Assembly (NCBI RefSeq): GCF_001642475.1
Contig: NW_019174002.1
Coordinates: 62,001 to 126,000 of the forward strand
DNA length: 64,000 nucleotides
Source of the DNA: Fonsecaea monophora
Lineage: Eukaryota > Ascomycota > Eurotiomycetes > Chaetothyriales > Herpotrichiellaceae
Direction: 5' to 3'
The position numbers were made by a program, and so were the translations under genes. Under the pieces are notes generated by a model that saw only the letters and a program-made list of their open reading frames with translations, was not told the origin of the DNA and made no database searches. Shown piece by piece: positions 1-11,147 of this stretch; the stretch's first letter is position 1, and each line of letters begins with the position of its first letter.

Positions 1-1006
1 GCTGATGTGCATGTCTGGCCCTGTTCCTCCTCTCGGCCATTGCATCCATGAAATCCTGCCGGAATTGCTCTGCAAAGCGATCGTCCGTACCACCATCTTC
101 AGCAGCTTCGTCACCAGGCGGCTGGACGCTTGCCAGTCCTAGCGTGTTCGTGTCGTAGAGGTCTATTTTGTTTTCGTGGAGGAATTGTTCCACAAGAGCA
201 TCTCGCGCGATGTCTTCGCTGTTTCTTCGCTTTCTAGGCCGCGGCCTCATGGGCTTGCCATCTCGGCCTAGCCGTGGTTTTCGAGGCTTTGGTGGCTTGT
301 CCACTTCTTCGACCGGGGCTTGGCCAGCTTTGACACGTTCAAGCGCAGCTTGCGTGCGGGCTAGGTTAGTATCGTGCACAGAATCTCCGAGGTCGACTTC
401 GGCCAGCTGGCGGGTAGACGTGGGTTTCGTTGTAGATGCTGTCTTGGCCGTCGACCCAGCCTCACCGAACGATGGAGCATCGTGATATACGTCGGTCTCT
501 GGACTTGCCTGCGGCAGAGTTGAAGGGGTGACGAGATTGTGCCGTCTTCTAGCCATTTCGGAATCTATGAACGCAACCCTTATCTTGTCAGCTAACTATG
601 TCTCCAATACTGGGCATCTTTAGGGGGCCACGAACATATGTTGATCGACGTTGACGACCTGCCCTGTGCTTCCGACAAAACGGTTGGTGATGTTTATAGC
701 CTTGTCGACATCCTGATCTGATTTGACAACCTCCATGCCCGTGGTTTCTCTGGACTGTTGCGTGACTTTCGTATTTGAAAATTGAACACCGGATACAACC
801 TTTCGAACGTGTTTCCGTGCACGCAATAGACTCGAAACACCGCCATCGTCTTCATCGTCATCGTCACCCAGACTCTCATTCCCGCCGCGAGACAGCACAT
901 CGACCACCTTAGGAGACGCTGCCTCGGGGGATTCCGCGGATGATCCTTGCTGGGGTCGTACAAACTTCCTACGCTTCGTAGCTCTGAAGACTGGAACGTC
1001 TTCCAT
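1..1006 (-). CDS. C9orf78/HCA59 (Tls1)-like spliceosome-associated protein, 3' end cut by window edge
   Basis: Two exons on the minus strand: 1006-636 and 578 to beyond position 1. The intron 635-579 was placed by joining frames: the donor splits the Met codon after VDQH, the branch-like GCTGAC lies just before the acceptor, and the joined text reads VDQHMVAFIDSEMARRR. The family signature is visible: an N-terminal MEDVPVF..KRRKF segment, an acidic stretch, an RARK segment followed by GVQFS, the TGQVV.VD.HM block, and a C-terminal DRFAEQFRQDF segment just before the edge. Known members (human C9orf78, fission yeast Tls1) bind the spliceosome and affect telomeric silencing through splicing. 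About 317 residues are visible and the stop codon lies outside. It is transcribed divergently from the mitochondrial L12 gene. Family assignment is fairly sure; the role is by analogy. Confidence 0.85.
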
Positions 1007-1401
1007 GATTTGATTTCGAAGAGATGAAAGATTAATGGCTTAGGCGATTAGGATGGGATAGTGGCGATTTACTCAAGGTACAGAAGCGCTGTCCTATAGA
1101 GGACTCCGATGACAGTGATCCCATGCGGGATATTGACTACCAGCGAAACAGTGACCGCGACTCCCAGTTGGCCACAGTTTTTGTCGTCCAGGAAGAAAGA
1201 CAGGAATGATGTTCGATGTTGATGGTTGGTTTCCAAGTCTTGGTTAGGTCACGTGCCGCTTGGCACGATCTGGTTGTCAATGCGTGGATGATCGCGAGAT
1301 AATTTCTCGAGATTCGATACTATCGCCTCGCCTCAATACTCACTCCTCGCACGCTTTCCACGAGTCCTTCTTCTCCCTCTCCCCATTTCTTCTCGTCCAC
1401 G
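1007..1401. promoter_or_regulatory. Divergent intergenic region, HCA59-like / mrpL12
   Basis: 395 nt between two divergently transcribed housekeeping genes, so it must hold both promoters and leaders. A single CACGTG palindrome lies near 1250. The last ~80 nt before the L12 start are C/T-rich (CTCCCTCTCCCC), as usual for fungal leaders. No gene seen. Confidence 0.5.
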
Positions 1402-2117
1402 ATGTCGGCGAAACTTCCTTCAGTCGCCCATCGTTGCTGCCAGCTGGCAGCTCGGACGCAAAAACGCAGCCTTTCCTCCCAGTGCCTCCGACTTTCCTCC
1501 ACCAGCTCCGCAAATCAGCATAGACGAAGGAATAGCTTAGGACCCTCACAATGTTCGCGGAGATGGCAGTCGACGGATGCAGCTGCAACGCCTACAAACC
1601 CTAAGATAGCTGGGATTGTGGATCAAATATCACAGTTAACATTGCTGGAGACAGCAGATCTTGTTGCAAGCTTGAAGGTATGTTCAAACATCATTTTTTC
1701 CTGTGGCGGCCCACGCGCCCTGTTTCGCAAAGACCCTGATTGTAGTCCTCCTCGAACTTGGGCTAATATGGACAATTCTAGTCACGGCTCAATATTCCTG
1801 ACATGGCTTTCGCTGCTCCGACCGCTGCTGCTGGCGGTGCTGCTGCAACTCCGGCTGCCGAAGCAGAGGCAGCAGAAGAAGCCGCGCCTGCCCCCGCTGA
1901 AAAGACGATGTTCACACTCAAGCTCGATTCCTTCGATGCTGCTGCCAAGCCCAAGGTCATTAAGGAAGTGAAAGGATTGCTCGGTCTGAGTTTAGTGGAT
2001 TCAAAGAAATTCGTCGAGAGTGCACCCAAAGTGATGAAAGAGGGCGTGCCCAAGGAGGATGCAGAGAAAATTGTCGCGGCCATGAAGGCTCTGGGTGCTG
2101 TTGTGTCCATGTCGTAA
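1402..2117 (+). CDS. Mitochondrial large-subunit ribosomal protein bL12m (L7/L12)
   Basis: Two exons, 1402-1677 and 1782-2117, giving 203 residues. The intron has donor GTATGT, branch-like GCTAAT and acceptor TTCTAG, phase 0. The N-terminal ~55 residues are rich in Arg/Ser/Gln with few acids, which fits a mitochondrial presequence. Next comes the N-terminal dimerisation segment (IAGIVDQISQLTLLETADL), then an Ala/Glu-rich hinge, then the C-terminal L12 globular domain (KVIKEVKGLLGLSLVDSKKF, then APKVMKEGVPKEDAEKI). The family forms the flexible ribosomal stalk that recruits translation GTPases, here in the mitochondrion. The ATG at 1402 is the first in frame after a pyrimidine-rich leader. Confidence 0.93.
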
Positions 2118-2709
2118 GGACAAGCAGGTGGCAGCAAGAGCAGATGGAGAGATGGTATTCAGGACACCCATTCTTTCGGTGCCTGTTCGTTTCAGCCCAT
2201 TCAGAGGTAAAATGGCAGCACGAAACACATGAAAGATGTCTACAGGTGCTGCATGGGAGCCGGAGTTGGAGGATACGCATTCAGTGCGCTACCGGAGTCG
2301 ATCGAGCATTCTTCTACCCCGGGCTGTCTACGTGGAACCCATATTCTGCTGGAGACGTTTGTAACTATACTGTGGGCTTGCAGGGAGACTTGGACAAGAT
2401 CCGAAAAATGTACAATTCAAGATTCATGTGCCACTCCAGAAGCCAGATCGTTTCATTCGCCTTGTGAGGTGCAAGGGCTCTGCTGGAGTTGGGCTGTCTG
2501 CTCGTCATCTACAGGAATATGTGCCAAACTTTTCGACCCCCGCTCGTCCTGCGCATTGACAGCGTAAAGAGCAGAACACTTTGCCATGTCATGATGCATC
2601 AAGTCAACTGTTGTTGTACTTCGCAAAATGTTCATGATTCCGTAGCTTACCCCAAGCTCAGCTGGTATGCCCAAATGATTCTGTCCAAATGTTCCACTGT
2701 TGACCTCTT
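2118..2709. other. Convergent intergenic region, mrpL12 / P5C reductase
   Basis: 592 nt between convergent genes, expected to hold both 3' UTRs and polyadenylation sites. Open frames here have no recognisable protein and I see no repeat or RNA gene. Confidence 0.5.
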
Positions 2710-3817
2710 CTATTGCCTCTCAAATCTCGTCCCGTTGACGCCACTAACGCCCTTACCCAGCTGCGCTGCGACGACTGTCGCCTCTCTGACACTTCTCGCC
2801 ACTGTTCCCCGGACCCTGCCCTCCTCCAACACCAACAACCCACCGATCGTGCAACCTCCGGGGGTAGACACCTTCTCTCTCACCAGCGCAGGATGTTCCC
2901 CGGACAGGACCATCCCTGCCGTCCCTCGCATCGTCTGCGCAGCCATAAGTTGAGCCTCTGCACGAGGGAGGCCCATTGCGACGGCGCCATCCGCAAGAGA
3001 CTCGAGCATCAGTGCGAGGAATGCGGGCCCAGAACCGCACAGGGCGGTGGAAACGTCCATCATTCCTGGTGGAAGGTGCACGACTCGGCCGATCCGCGTG
3101 AATATCCACTCAACTATCGACGATAACTCGGTAGGTAAGGGAGGGGTGGAGTTGGCGATGACGGTCATGGACTCGCGCACAATCGCGGCGGTGTTGGGCA
3201 TGACTCTTACTATCCGGCAGGCGTTGTCGGGGATGCCCTCTGGATATGACTCGCCGTAAAGGACCCGACCGATTTGTTCGACGGGAACACCAGCACAGAT
3301 TGAGATCAGAAGTTTCCCGGCGAGGGCTTCTTTCACCCCCTCCTCGCGCAGAAGGTCGGCGACCATATATGGCTTACATCCCAGGATAACCACATCGGCG
3401 TTCTGCGTCCCCTTGACGTTTTCGTTCTGCAGGACCGTCACACTCGGCCGGTACGATTGGACCGCAACTCTGACGCGCTTCGCCGATTCAGGACGACGCA
3501 CACAGGCGATGAAGTTTGTCGGTGTACGCTGTGGGGGAGATTCGGTGGTGGGAGTTGCGGTGCCGGAGTCGGGATATGCAGGAGATGGAGCATGTGAGGC
3601 AGAGGATTCGGAGAGGGAGGAGAGGATCCCACTGAGGATGGCAATCCCGAGAGTGCCTTGTTACCAACCTTTAGTCAGTAAACATATCTAGCAGAGAAAC
3701 AGTGGTTGAAGGAGCTTTTTCTCACGCAAAATACTCACCACATCCGAGAATCGTCAGTGTCATTCCCCCGGAAGGGTCACTATTGATGCCATTGGGCACG
3801 CGCAGCACACCGGACAT
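2710..3817 (-). CDS. pro3: Pyrroline-5-carboxylate reductase (last step of proline synthesis)
   Basis: Two exons, 3817-3739 and 3656-2710, giving 341 residues. The intron interrupts the dinucleotide-binding loop: donor GTGAGT follows ...TILGCG and acceptor AACAAG precedes TLGIAILSG, together making the Rossmann GxGxxG-like turn. Further family marks are ADVVILGCKP, the SICAGVP segment, RVMPNTAA, and the C-terminal ALCGSGPAFLALMLESLADGAV block with the TPGGCTIGGL signature. The enzyme reduces pyrroline-5-carboxylate to proline with NAD(P)H in the cytosol. A Ser/Pro-rich insert of about 35 residues between the first beta-alpha unit and the second strand is longer than in yeast Pro3 and is probably a loop. 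Start: Met at 3817; an internal MTLTIL start 18 codons later is possible. Confidence 0.93.
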
Positions 3818-4447
3818 GATGCACGAGGTCTTTGATCTGATAATAGGAGATTAATGTCCTCTGAAAGAAAAATATGCCACACAAGTAATACTGTTATATT
3901 GGGCGAGTCTCAAATGAATCTTGCACGATCTTTTGCTGAGAGAGAATGCGGGGAAGATATGACTGCTGGATATAACTTTTTTTTCCCTCGAAGGGCGGAA
4001 GTGGCACCAGCGGAGAGGACCTTTCAAGACAAGAATTAATCGGCCAAATCCGTCTGCAAGGCACACCAATAGGCACGAGATTTGTTTGTTGCCACGAGTC
4101 TCTCCGACCCTTTGCAAGTATTCCCGCACGAAGTTCAACCGCATTGCTGTTTCGCGTAGTTTACACCAGGTCGAAGTACCGCTTTCGACAAGGAACATCG
4201 CCTTCAACCCCACCAGCACTGGTAACAGGTGGACGATCCCATGCGCAGCGAACTTGAATTCGCTGTGTTTGCTCTTCCCCGACCCAAAGAGTGGAACATG
4301 TGAACCACCCACGAACACGTTGGGGACTTGCATAAACATTTTCTTGCCGTATCAAAACCCTGCCCGTCCTCTCCTGCGCCGCGATCGATCGCTTCCCTTT
4401 CTACGCATATACAGCGGCTAGGACAGCATTCGCAGATCCTGCGCACC
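3818..4447. promoter_or_regulatory. Divergent intergenic region, P5C reductase / ctk3
   Basis: 630 nt between divergent genes. It contains short open frames on both strands without recognisable products. No RNA gene or long repeat seen. It should hold both promoters. Confidence 0.45.
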
Positions 4448-5245
4448 ATGGCCGACCCGTTCGAAGTGCGCATGCGCTTCACGAATCTCCTCACGCACCT
4501 CTCTGCGTCCGCCACGGCGGCCATAAAGACGGCGCACTACGCGCTCAAACACCGGGACATGGACGAAGACCTGCACTCGTGCATCCTGGAGAACCTCGAG
4601 CGGGGCAACACCAACATGAACAACCGCGCCAACATCATGTACTTTCTCGAACACCACGCCGACATCAACATGAAGGAGGGCGGCCACGAGGCCTACGTCG
4701 AGATGGTCAAGAGGGACATTGCGCGGATCGTGGACGCGGTCGCGCAGAGCGGCGCCAACGTCAAGGTCGTGAGGCGCGTCGTCACGGGACTGGGCGAGAA
4801 GGGCGTTCTCTCCGCCCAAGTCATCGGCACGATCGAGAGTGGACTCAAGGACAAGGAGGAGAAGCTGGGGAACCTCCTCCGAGACGAGGATGGCGAGCCC
4901 GAAGCAGCAGCCGGCAAGGATGCTATGGACGTGACTGCTGCCGAGGGCGGTGCGGGCGACGGTGCTCAGAAGCCAACGCCGCGGACCGGAGCAGAACGTT
5001 CCAGCAAGCCAAACGGTGTGTCGAGGATGGATAAGCGGGCAATCGAGCAGCGGATTGAAGAGGACAGAGAGCGGAACAAACGACTACGGGAAAGTGTCTG
5101 GGCTGTCACGGGTGATGATGATCAGGAATTAGACAAAATGTGGGAAGAGGGTGCATTTCTGGGTGAAGACGAGCATGTCATTGCTGGAGAAGAAGCTGAA
5201 GAACGTCTTCAGTTCGTCTGTTATCATCGAGCTCTCGCTACCTGA
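4448..5245 (+). CDS. ctk3: CTD kinase I subunit gamma (Ctk3)
   Basis: A single exon of 265 residues. The ATG at 4448 sits in GCACCATGG, a strong start context, and begins MADPFEVRMRF, the usual start of the fungal family; the open frame extends further upstream but has no family resemblance. Residues 1-150 form the CID-like helical domain (HYALKHRDMDEDLHSCILE, then NNRANIMYFLEH, then VKVVRRVVTGL). A disordered Ala/Gly/Glu linker follows, then the conserved C-terminal helix RAIEQRIEEDRERNKRLRES and an acidic end. Ctk3 stabilises the Ctk1-Ctk2 kinase, which phosphorylates Ser2 of the RNA polymerase II CTD in the nucleus. The first two thirds are GC-rich compared with flanking DNA. The last ~10 residues are not conserved in my memory and could be altered by an unseen splice. 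Confidence 0.9.
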   Translation: MADPFEVRMRFTNLLTHLSASATAAIKTAHYALKHRDMDEDLHSCILENLERGNTNMNNRANIMYFLEHHADINMKEGGHEAYVEMVKRDIARIVDAVAQSGANVKVVRRVVTGLGEKGVLSAQVIGTIESGLKDKEEKLGNLLRDEDGEPEAAAGKDAMDVTAAEGGAGDGAQKPTPRTGAERSSKPNGVSRMDKRAIEQRIEEDRERNKRLRESVWAVTGDDDQELDKMWEEGAFLGEDEHVIAGEEAEERLQFVCYHRALAT

Positions 5246-5452
5246 AAATCCACGCTCTGTGCTACCATGTCATGGTTATCCTCATCCTCCGTCTCTGGGC
5301 CAAAAGTCCTGGGGTCGGTTACCGCGACTGAGTACAATCAAACTTGCCATTGAAATATGCGGCGGCGTCCTGAGGGGGCAAACATGAGCCGTCCAAACTG
5401 CTCGAGTACGCACAGTCGACAAGCGCAAAGGAAGAATGACGACGTCGTTTCG
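5246..5452. terminator. Convergent 3' spacer, ctk3 / hat1
   Basis: 207 nt between two convergent stop codons. Both transcripts must end here, and overlap of the two 3' UTRs is likely. No explicit signal beyond short A-rich runs was identified. Confidence 0.35.
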
Positions 5453-6978
5453 TTAGACTTTAGGTCGTTTAGACCGGGAAGCTTCGCCGCTCGACGACTC
5501 TTCGTCCTCGTCGTCCTCAATCACCCTTCTCTTCCGCACGACGGCCGATGACTCTCCATTTTCAGGCCGATCAGCTTCTCTCTCTTTTCGCAGTGCATAC
5601 GAAAGAATGAGGCCTTCATATTCATCTTCCTGAGCACGCGCACTATCCTCGATTTGGGGCAGTCGCTCTTCCAAAGGGATTTGTTGGAGCAGATCCTTAT
5701 TCTTCTTGATGATGCGCTGTTTCAGTAACAGTCGCCACCAATAATATGTGCGGTCGTCCGGATTGGGGGCTCTGGCACCTCTAACCATGAGGCTAGTGAG
5801 GGAGGCACCACCGGCTGCACGATGTGAATATGGGATTTGGGCCAGAAGATACATCTCGACCATCCTGGCGAATTGGCGACTTGCGATCTTATTTTTGGAT
5901 CGAATAGCCTGGAGCTCATCTAGAGGGAGCAATTTGCCAGTCGGTATGCGTTTCAAACGTCCTCGTTCCTGGCTGGCAAAAGGTGACGTATGTATTTTGA
6001 GATTGACTGCTTTGAACTGTGGTTCTAGAATGTCAAAATCATTCATGTCGCGTAATTTGTCGAATTCCTCACTTGGATCCTCAACAGTCAATTCCAAAAC
6101 AGTCGGATCTGCCATAACCTCATTGTATATAGCCTGATAAAGAGCTGAGCCGTGACCAGAGCTTTGGAAAGGGGGTGTGATCAGGAATTGTGATATTCGA
6201 AGCCGCGACGGAAGAGTGTTAGGCGTAATAATTTCTGACGGCGGGAACGAGAGGGGTTTATGATCCTTTGGCGGTTTCTGGAACTTGTAGAAGCGGTAGG
6301 TTGTTGCATAGCCAACAAACGAATATGGAGATGCCCTGGGCGCCGGGGGCTGTGATGCCTTGTGGTAGGTAAGATAGACCCTCCATCGATCCAAGGTCCA
6401 GTCGACATCCTCCAAATTGATGAACTGTCCACCTTCAATAAAGAAGACAATGAATATTTGGATATTGTCGACCAGGGTTCTCATTGGAAGGTCTAGTAAT
6501 GAGCCAGCCCACACCTCATAGTTCTCTCCGCCTCTTGTGTACTTCTTTACGCACACACCTGGAGGTGTCCATTGTGCCGCTTTCGAGTCGCTCAGCAACT
6601 CTGACTCAAACCCTTGTTCAAATGCTGTCGGGGGTAGGAAATTGCTGAAGGTTTTGTTCAGATCGAGGGCGCTTGTGGTACCGATTGTGCTAAACTTCTT
6701 TTGATAGGAAATGTTGATATGTGGTCGCAAATTATGAGCTGCGAATTGAATATCGATATCCAGCCCTTTGTAACCGAAGATCTGCTCTGCCTCTCCAACG
6801 ATGGGATAGGTGAATTTGGGATGAAATTCGTGCCGAGTGATGAGCTTGTTGTTCGCGCTGGGTTGGACGATAGAAATGCGAACAGCTTCATTTGCGTTCA
6901 CCGAGACTTTGATTCGATTAGCAGAGATTTTTCTCGTAGCGCAGCGCAACACTCACATTCCTCGGAAGGCGCAGCCAT
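5453..6978 (-). CDS. hat1: Histone acetyltransferase type B catalytic subunit Hat1
   Basis: Two exons: a 22-nt first exon 6978-6957 and a long exon 6906-5453, giving 491 residues. The intron 6956-6907 has donor GTGAGT, branch-like GCTAAT and acceptor AAAG; it removes an out-of-place start and gives MAAPSEEFSVNANEAVRIS. The N-terminal Hat1 domain (residues ~10-200) includes HPKFTYPIVGEAEQIFGYKG, with FIEGGQFI following. The GNAT catalytic core holds the acetyl-CoA loop (PPFQSSGHGSALYQ), followed by ELTVEDPSEEFDKLRD, where the acidic catalytic residues are expected. The C-terminus ends in an acidic stretch and a Lys/Arg-rich tail (RKRRVIEDDEDEE, then SKRPKV), a likely nuclear localisation signal. 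Known role: acetylation of newly made histone H4 at Lys5/Lys12, with the Hat2 WD40 partner. Confidence 0.95.
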
Positions 6979-8756
6979 ACTGGAGATGTTCCGGAGTGCG
7001 CTTCTAATTCATCTCAGACGCGTAGTTGTACGATGCGATTCTGAAACAACGATGAGACTAGCGAGTTCTGTCCCAGAAGAGCGACAAAAAGATGTGAAAT
7101 TGGGATGAACTGCCAGTGACGATTTCTTTACCAAGGTGTGGCGCATTGATGTAGATTTTGGCTGTCGCGAACACGCTTTTCGAGCAACGCGTCGTTCGTT
7201 CTAAAACTAATTAGAACCGGTCAGACGGTCATTTCTGCCAGAACTCCGTTCCGACACAATAGACACTGAGAGACTGCAGCTCGCTGCAAGCTATAATTAT
7301 TACACCCAATAAAACATTCGCCGCTGGCTGACTTTCAACTCCTGTATCTGAATTTGTCCTTGCCTGCGGAGTACACACATACATCCTACGCAACCCTGGT
7401 AATCAGATCGAGTTCTCAAACTAAACTTCTTGATACCGTCCGCCGTGGTTCTGTATTCATGTATGCACATCAACCTCGCCTGTATGCCGCTTTCATCTAA
7501 AACTCCTCCCTGTCAATCCGAAAGATGGGCCAGTAACAACAGCTACCAAACCCGGTCCTCGTATTGTAAGTCAGTAGTGCGACATTTGCCTACCAGTTGG
7601 TCTCAAGACTTTGCAATGCTGGGACACTTTCTGCCAGCAGTCTCGTATTCAGGTTGCACAAACTACCCCCTGCGTCGACAACTCCTTCATTTGGCTTCAT
7701 TGCCATGCCTGGGTGATGCCCGCATGCAGCCTAGATAACATGCCCTGCGATGTTTTAACCTCGAGTTTCCGAGTTTCCCACCTACACAGGACAAAGGTAT
7801 TGACGAAGCGAAGAGAACTCGTACCGAAGCTTTCTCGTTTCTGCAGCCTACGGAGTTCTTAGAGACCGCATTGGTGGGATGTTCTCTAGCGAGACGGTTG
7901 TGACCAGAGATGGTTTTTTTGCAACGAACTCTGAAGCATCTAGCGATTATGTGAGCTTTCCCACCACCCAATCCTAGAGAACGCAGCCCATAACCATTTC
8001 AGTCCTTCAAACGCGGCCTCGTGAATTTTGTTTTCCTGGTATTTCCGACTTTAGTGTCCTTTCCTGTCTGTGTGGCTGTTCTGCCAGAGAGCAATGCCGA
8101 TCAATCCGGATAACCACAGAGGCCTTTGCTCCCAGCAGAGAGACCCGCAAGTCACATCCCCCGTTGAGGAAGCACTCCTGTCTAAACCGCGGCTCTTGGA
8201 AAGATATTTCTCGGTACTGTGGGGGAAGGGGGTAGGCGAGAAGCCGTGCAAGCATCACACGCATCGGTAGGGGTTGAATGGCGAGTGCCGGGGTCTCTGA
8301 GATGGCCGCCCCGCTAGCCTGGGGGCTAGCTTGGACTTAGTCCTTAGAGGCCGGAAAGGATCATTAGGGATGGTTGTTTGGAGCCATCACTAGCAGTTAC
8401 CCAGCAGTATCTGTCGAGTCGGCCAGATACGTCCCACTCATCCCCTTGTTCCGGGTTTGGTGGTCAGCACTTTGGATGTTCTGGGTCTCCCGTTTACCCG
8501 CCTCCTTCTTCTTGGGAACTGCTCATCAACTCAGTCACTCACTCCACTGACGAGTCCTCGGTACATACATATCTCCCGACACGCACACAACACACACATA
8601 CACCGTTTTTGGCTTCTTCGAGGCAGTCATGGACACACCTTTAACATTCCAGCAGACACCTTTCGAATCACAAGTTCAAGATGCGTCTTGTTCCACCACC
8701 TATTAAGATTACATTCTGTCAAACCACTGGTTCCGGGGTTGGCTATGTGACTTATA
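6979..8756. other. Intergenic region upstream of hat1 and of the rhodopsin-domain gene
   Basis: 1.78 kb with no supported gene. It should contain the hat1 promoter (right of 6978) and the promoter and leader of the next + strand gene. Short open frames lack recognisable domains. One small inverted repeat (8313-8330) and a CA/AC-rich stretch near 8580-8610 are the only structure noticed. Confidence 0.45.
8313..8330. repeat. Short perfect inverted repeat, 7-nt arms and 4-nt loop
   Basis: GCTAGCC, then TGGG, then GGCTAGC: a G/C-rich hairpin. Each arm also contains the 6-nt palindrome GCTAGC. It lies about 430 nt before the rhodopsin-domain start. Could be chance, a dimeric-factor site or an RNA hairpin in the leader. 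Confidence 0.4.
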
Positions 8757-9731
8757 ATGCTTGTCTCTTCTGAAGAAGCCAAAATCGGAGGATGGGTCTG
8801 TGCAGGTGCCTCGTTGTTGATCTTGGTTGCCCGCATCATCGCAGCGAGAATACACCAGGGATCGTTTGACCGCAGCACTGCCGTCTGTGTCGCTTCGGTC
8901 GTCGCAGTCGTGGTTCGCCTTATTGTGAACCAGTACGTTCTTACATTCGGGACCTCGAACGATGCTCTGAATGGCAAATCCACATATTTCGATTCCAAGG
9001 ACCTTCAAAATCTCAAGACCGGAAGCATTTTATCTCTTATCGCACGACTCTTGATCACCACCATCTGCTGGCTTCAGAGTTCCTTGCTGTTGCTGTTCTA
9101 TTCTCGAATTTTCGAAATCAGGGCAAAATGGACCACCAGGCTCATTCGAATCTGCTGGATTGCCATTCCTGTCACCTATGTCGGTGTGGTCCTGGCAACT
9201 TTTCTCGAGTGTCAACCATTTCGTCTGTATTGGCAGGTCAAACCCAACCCGGGAACATGCATCAAAGCGTATATTCAGCTGCTTGTTCAAGGAATTTCAA
9301 ACATTGTCCTGGATCTACTCTTGTTGGCAATATCATACCCGCTCCTCGCTGCAGTTCGCCAGCGGAACCTCGGTGAGCAGCTTAGAGTTGGGATTTTATG
9401 CTGCCTAGGGGTTTTCTGCATCGTCATAACTCTGGTTCGCATTGGTTATATCTATGCCGAACAATCGTACCAACCAGTGCGCAGCTTCTTCGCCTCTGTG
9501 CAAATAGCTGCTTCCTGTTTCGTGGCCAACATCCCGACCATCTACGGCTGTGTCAGAATGATCAGAAGGCGTAGATCGCACCAGATGCAGAGACGAGGAA
9601 GTCGACCAGAAGTTTGGTTACAGCTCCAAGCCACAAATGAGTCCAATACTCCCGCCAGTATTCCGATCACGATGCGAGAGAACAGTTCATCGAATGAGTC
9701 AGAGAAGAAGTGGGCGCACTTGGTTCCTTGA
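8757..9731 (+). CDS. Fungal rhodopsin-domain integral membrane protein (7 TM)
   Basis: A single exon of 324 residues. Seven hydrophobic segments can be counted, at about residues 10-30, 42-62, 90-115, 127-150, 172-197, 206-226 and 242-262, followed by a basic cytosolic tail (MIRRRRSHQMQRRGSR) and a Ser/Asn-rich end. The extracellular-loop signature ECQPFRLYW followed by PGTCI is typical of the fungal 'rhodopsin domain' family (Pfam PF20684, related to SAT4/Pth11-like proteins). These are usually uncharacterised plasma-membrane proteins with a GPCR-like layout; there is no CFEM domain here. The start ATG at 8757 is the first in frame and leaves a short, mostly polar N-terminus before TM1. Function unknown. 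Confidence 0.85.
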   Translation: MLVSSEEAKIGGWVCAGASLLILVARIIAARIHQGSFDRSTAVCVASVVAVVVRLIVNQYVLTFGTSNDALNGKSTYFDSKDLQNLKTGSILSLIARLLITTICWLQSSLLLLFYSRIFEIRAKWTTRLIRICWIAIPVTYVGVVLATFLECQPFRLYWQVKPNPGTCIKAYIQLLVQGISNIVLDLLLLAISYPLLAAVRQRNLGEQLRVGILCCLGVFCIVITLVRIGYIYAEQSYQPVRSFFASVQIAASCFVANIPTIYGCVRMIRRRRSHQMQRRGSRPEVWLQLQATNESNTPASIPITMRENSSSNESEKKWAHLVP

Positions 9732-11147
9732 TGCTTTTTTTGCGGATGGCGCCAACTACCGGAGTGACATATCCCAAGAATCTCGTGAACCTACCATACC
9801 TGTAGGAGACGGATTATCTAAAGAAACCTCTTCTGGCCCCTTACCAGAAAATGTCCGATCTCGTCAGACTACTTACCATACATCGATCGCACAACACCTC
9901 AAGCGGCTGATATCCAGCCGTGACCGTCGGCAGCGAGCCCTACAAGTTTCAACGAGCAAAGTGGCAACAAAGCGGCCAGTGGAAAACTCGTTTACCCTTG
10001 TCTGTTGTGGTCGAATGGAAGTATAATACAAGAAGAAAGTGATGAACGCAATATCGAACACGCGGCAGATATTCGGGAACAGGTCGAGACAAGAGGAAGG
10101 CCAGGTCTGCCATGTCCTGACTTCGGCCAAATTTCGCGAGAGCGAAGGTGTGGCGCAGCTGGAGAGCAGGTGGACTCTTTCAGGTTCTCTATCTGCCCCC
10201 AGAACGAAACTGGTTCTGGTCAAACGGCACAATACAGCTTCAAGCAGAGCGTGCAATCTTCGGCCTTCGCCAACCTTGAGTGAACAGAACTCTTCACAAA
10301 TTCACGATCGCGGGCTGTCTACAATACTCGGTGTCATTCCACCACAGTTCCAACCGATTTCAATTCTCGACATGGACGACTCATTTGGATGTCTGGCCAA
10401 GAAGGACAACAATTGTGGTCCTCAATACAAATACTCGCGATGTCGCCAGCGTCAATGCAATGCGCCTCCATTGGTCCAGCAGTTGTTGGGCCGCTGCGCT
10501 GTCGCGTCCACACAGAGACCAAGCAAAATGGATTGATGTGATATCATAGAATCCACTGTCATGAGGATGACTTTGAATAGAGAAGATGCATAGTACTGAG
10601 ATTTGAGGACGCATCGCAGGGGACTCTTCTGGTGACGAGATGAAGGGAGCAGAAGTGAGATACAGGCAGCGCTGAAAAGAAGAAGCGCCAACTTCCTGGC
10701 TCGACATTCAAAGAAGATATGAACAGGTGCAAACCATGAAGTCGCATACATATGTACATTAGTATAGTAGCATGAGCACATCCTTGCGTTGAGTCAGTGA
10801 GGTTGAGAGTGTACAAGCCTAAGAGCCAGCCTCGCCAGCCTGCCAGCCTGATGTCCAAGGCACGTGGTGATAAGGCGGCTTGTTCTTCTTATCGGGACAT
10901 CGCGAAAAGGGATAATAATCGTCGTTGTGCCTGCGCTCTCAGGAGGTCAGACGCTTGACCAACATTCTCAATGCGTCTACAACCACCACAGCGGCCAAAT
11001 CGTCTTGTCCACCGAACAATACATCTCCAAGATCGGCCTCGAAACCAAGCAATATGCTCCCCTCGACCACTCTGCAGTTTGCTATCTGTTAAGCTGGGCG
11101 CAACACGACAACACTAGGCTTGAGGCTCGTCTCCGTTGCCTGCGACA
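9732..11147. other. Intergenic region between the rhodopsin-domain and ZIP genes
   Basis: 1.42 kb. Several open frames of 90-165 codons exist on both strands (for example 10039-10536 +), but none shows a domain or a frame that extends through plausible introns. I annotate no gene. It should contain the 3' UTR of the upstream gene and the promoter of the ZIP gene. Confidence 0.4.

Noticed and set aside
168..485. 105-codon + strand frame at the left end
   Set aside because: It is antisense to the second exon of the HCA59-like gene, which has clear family residues on the minus strand.
10039..10536. 165-codon + frame between the rhodopsin-domain and ZIP genes
   Set aside because: No domain, no consistent splice extension and overlaps open frames on the other strand.
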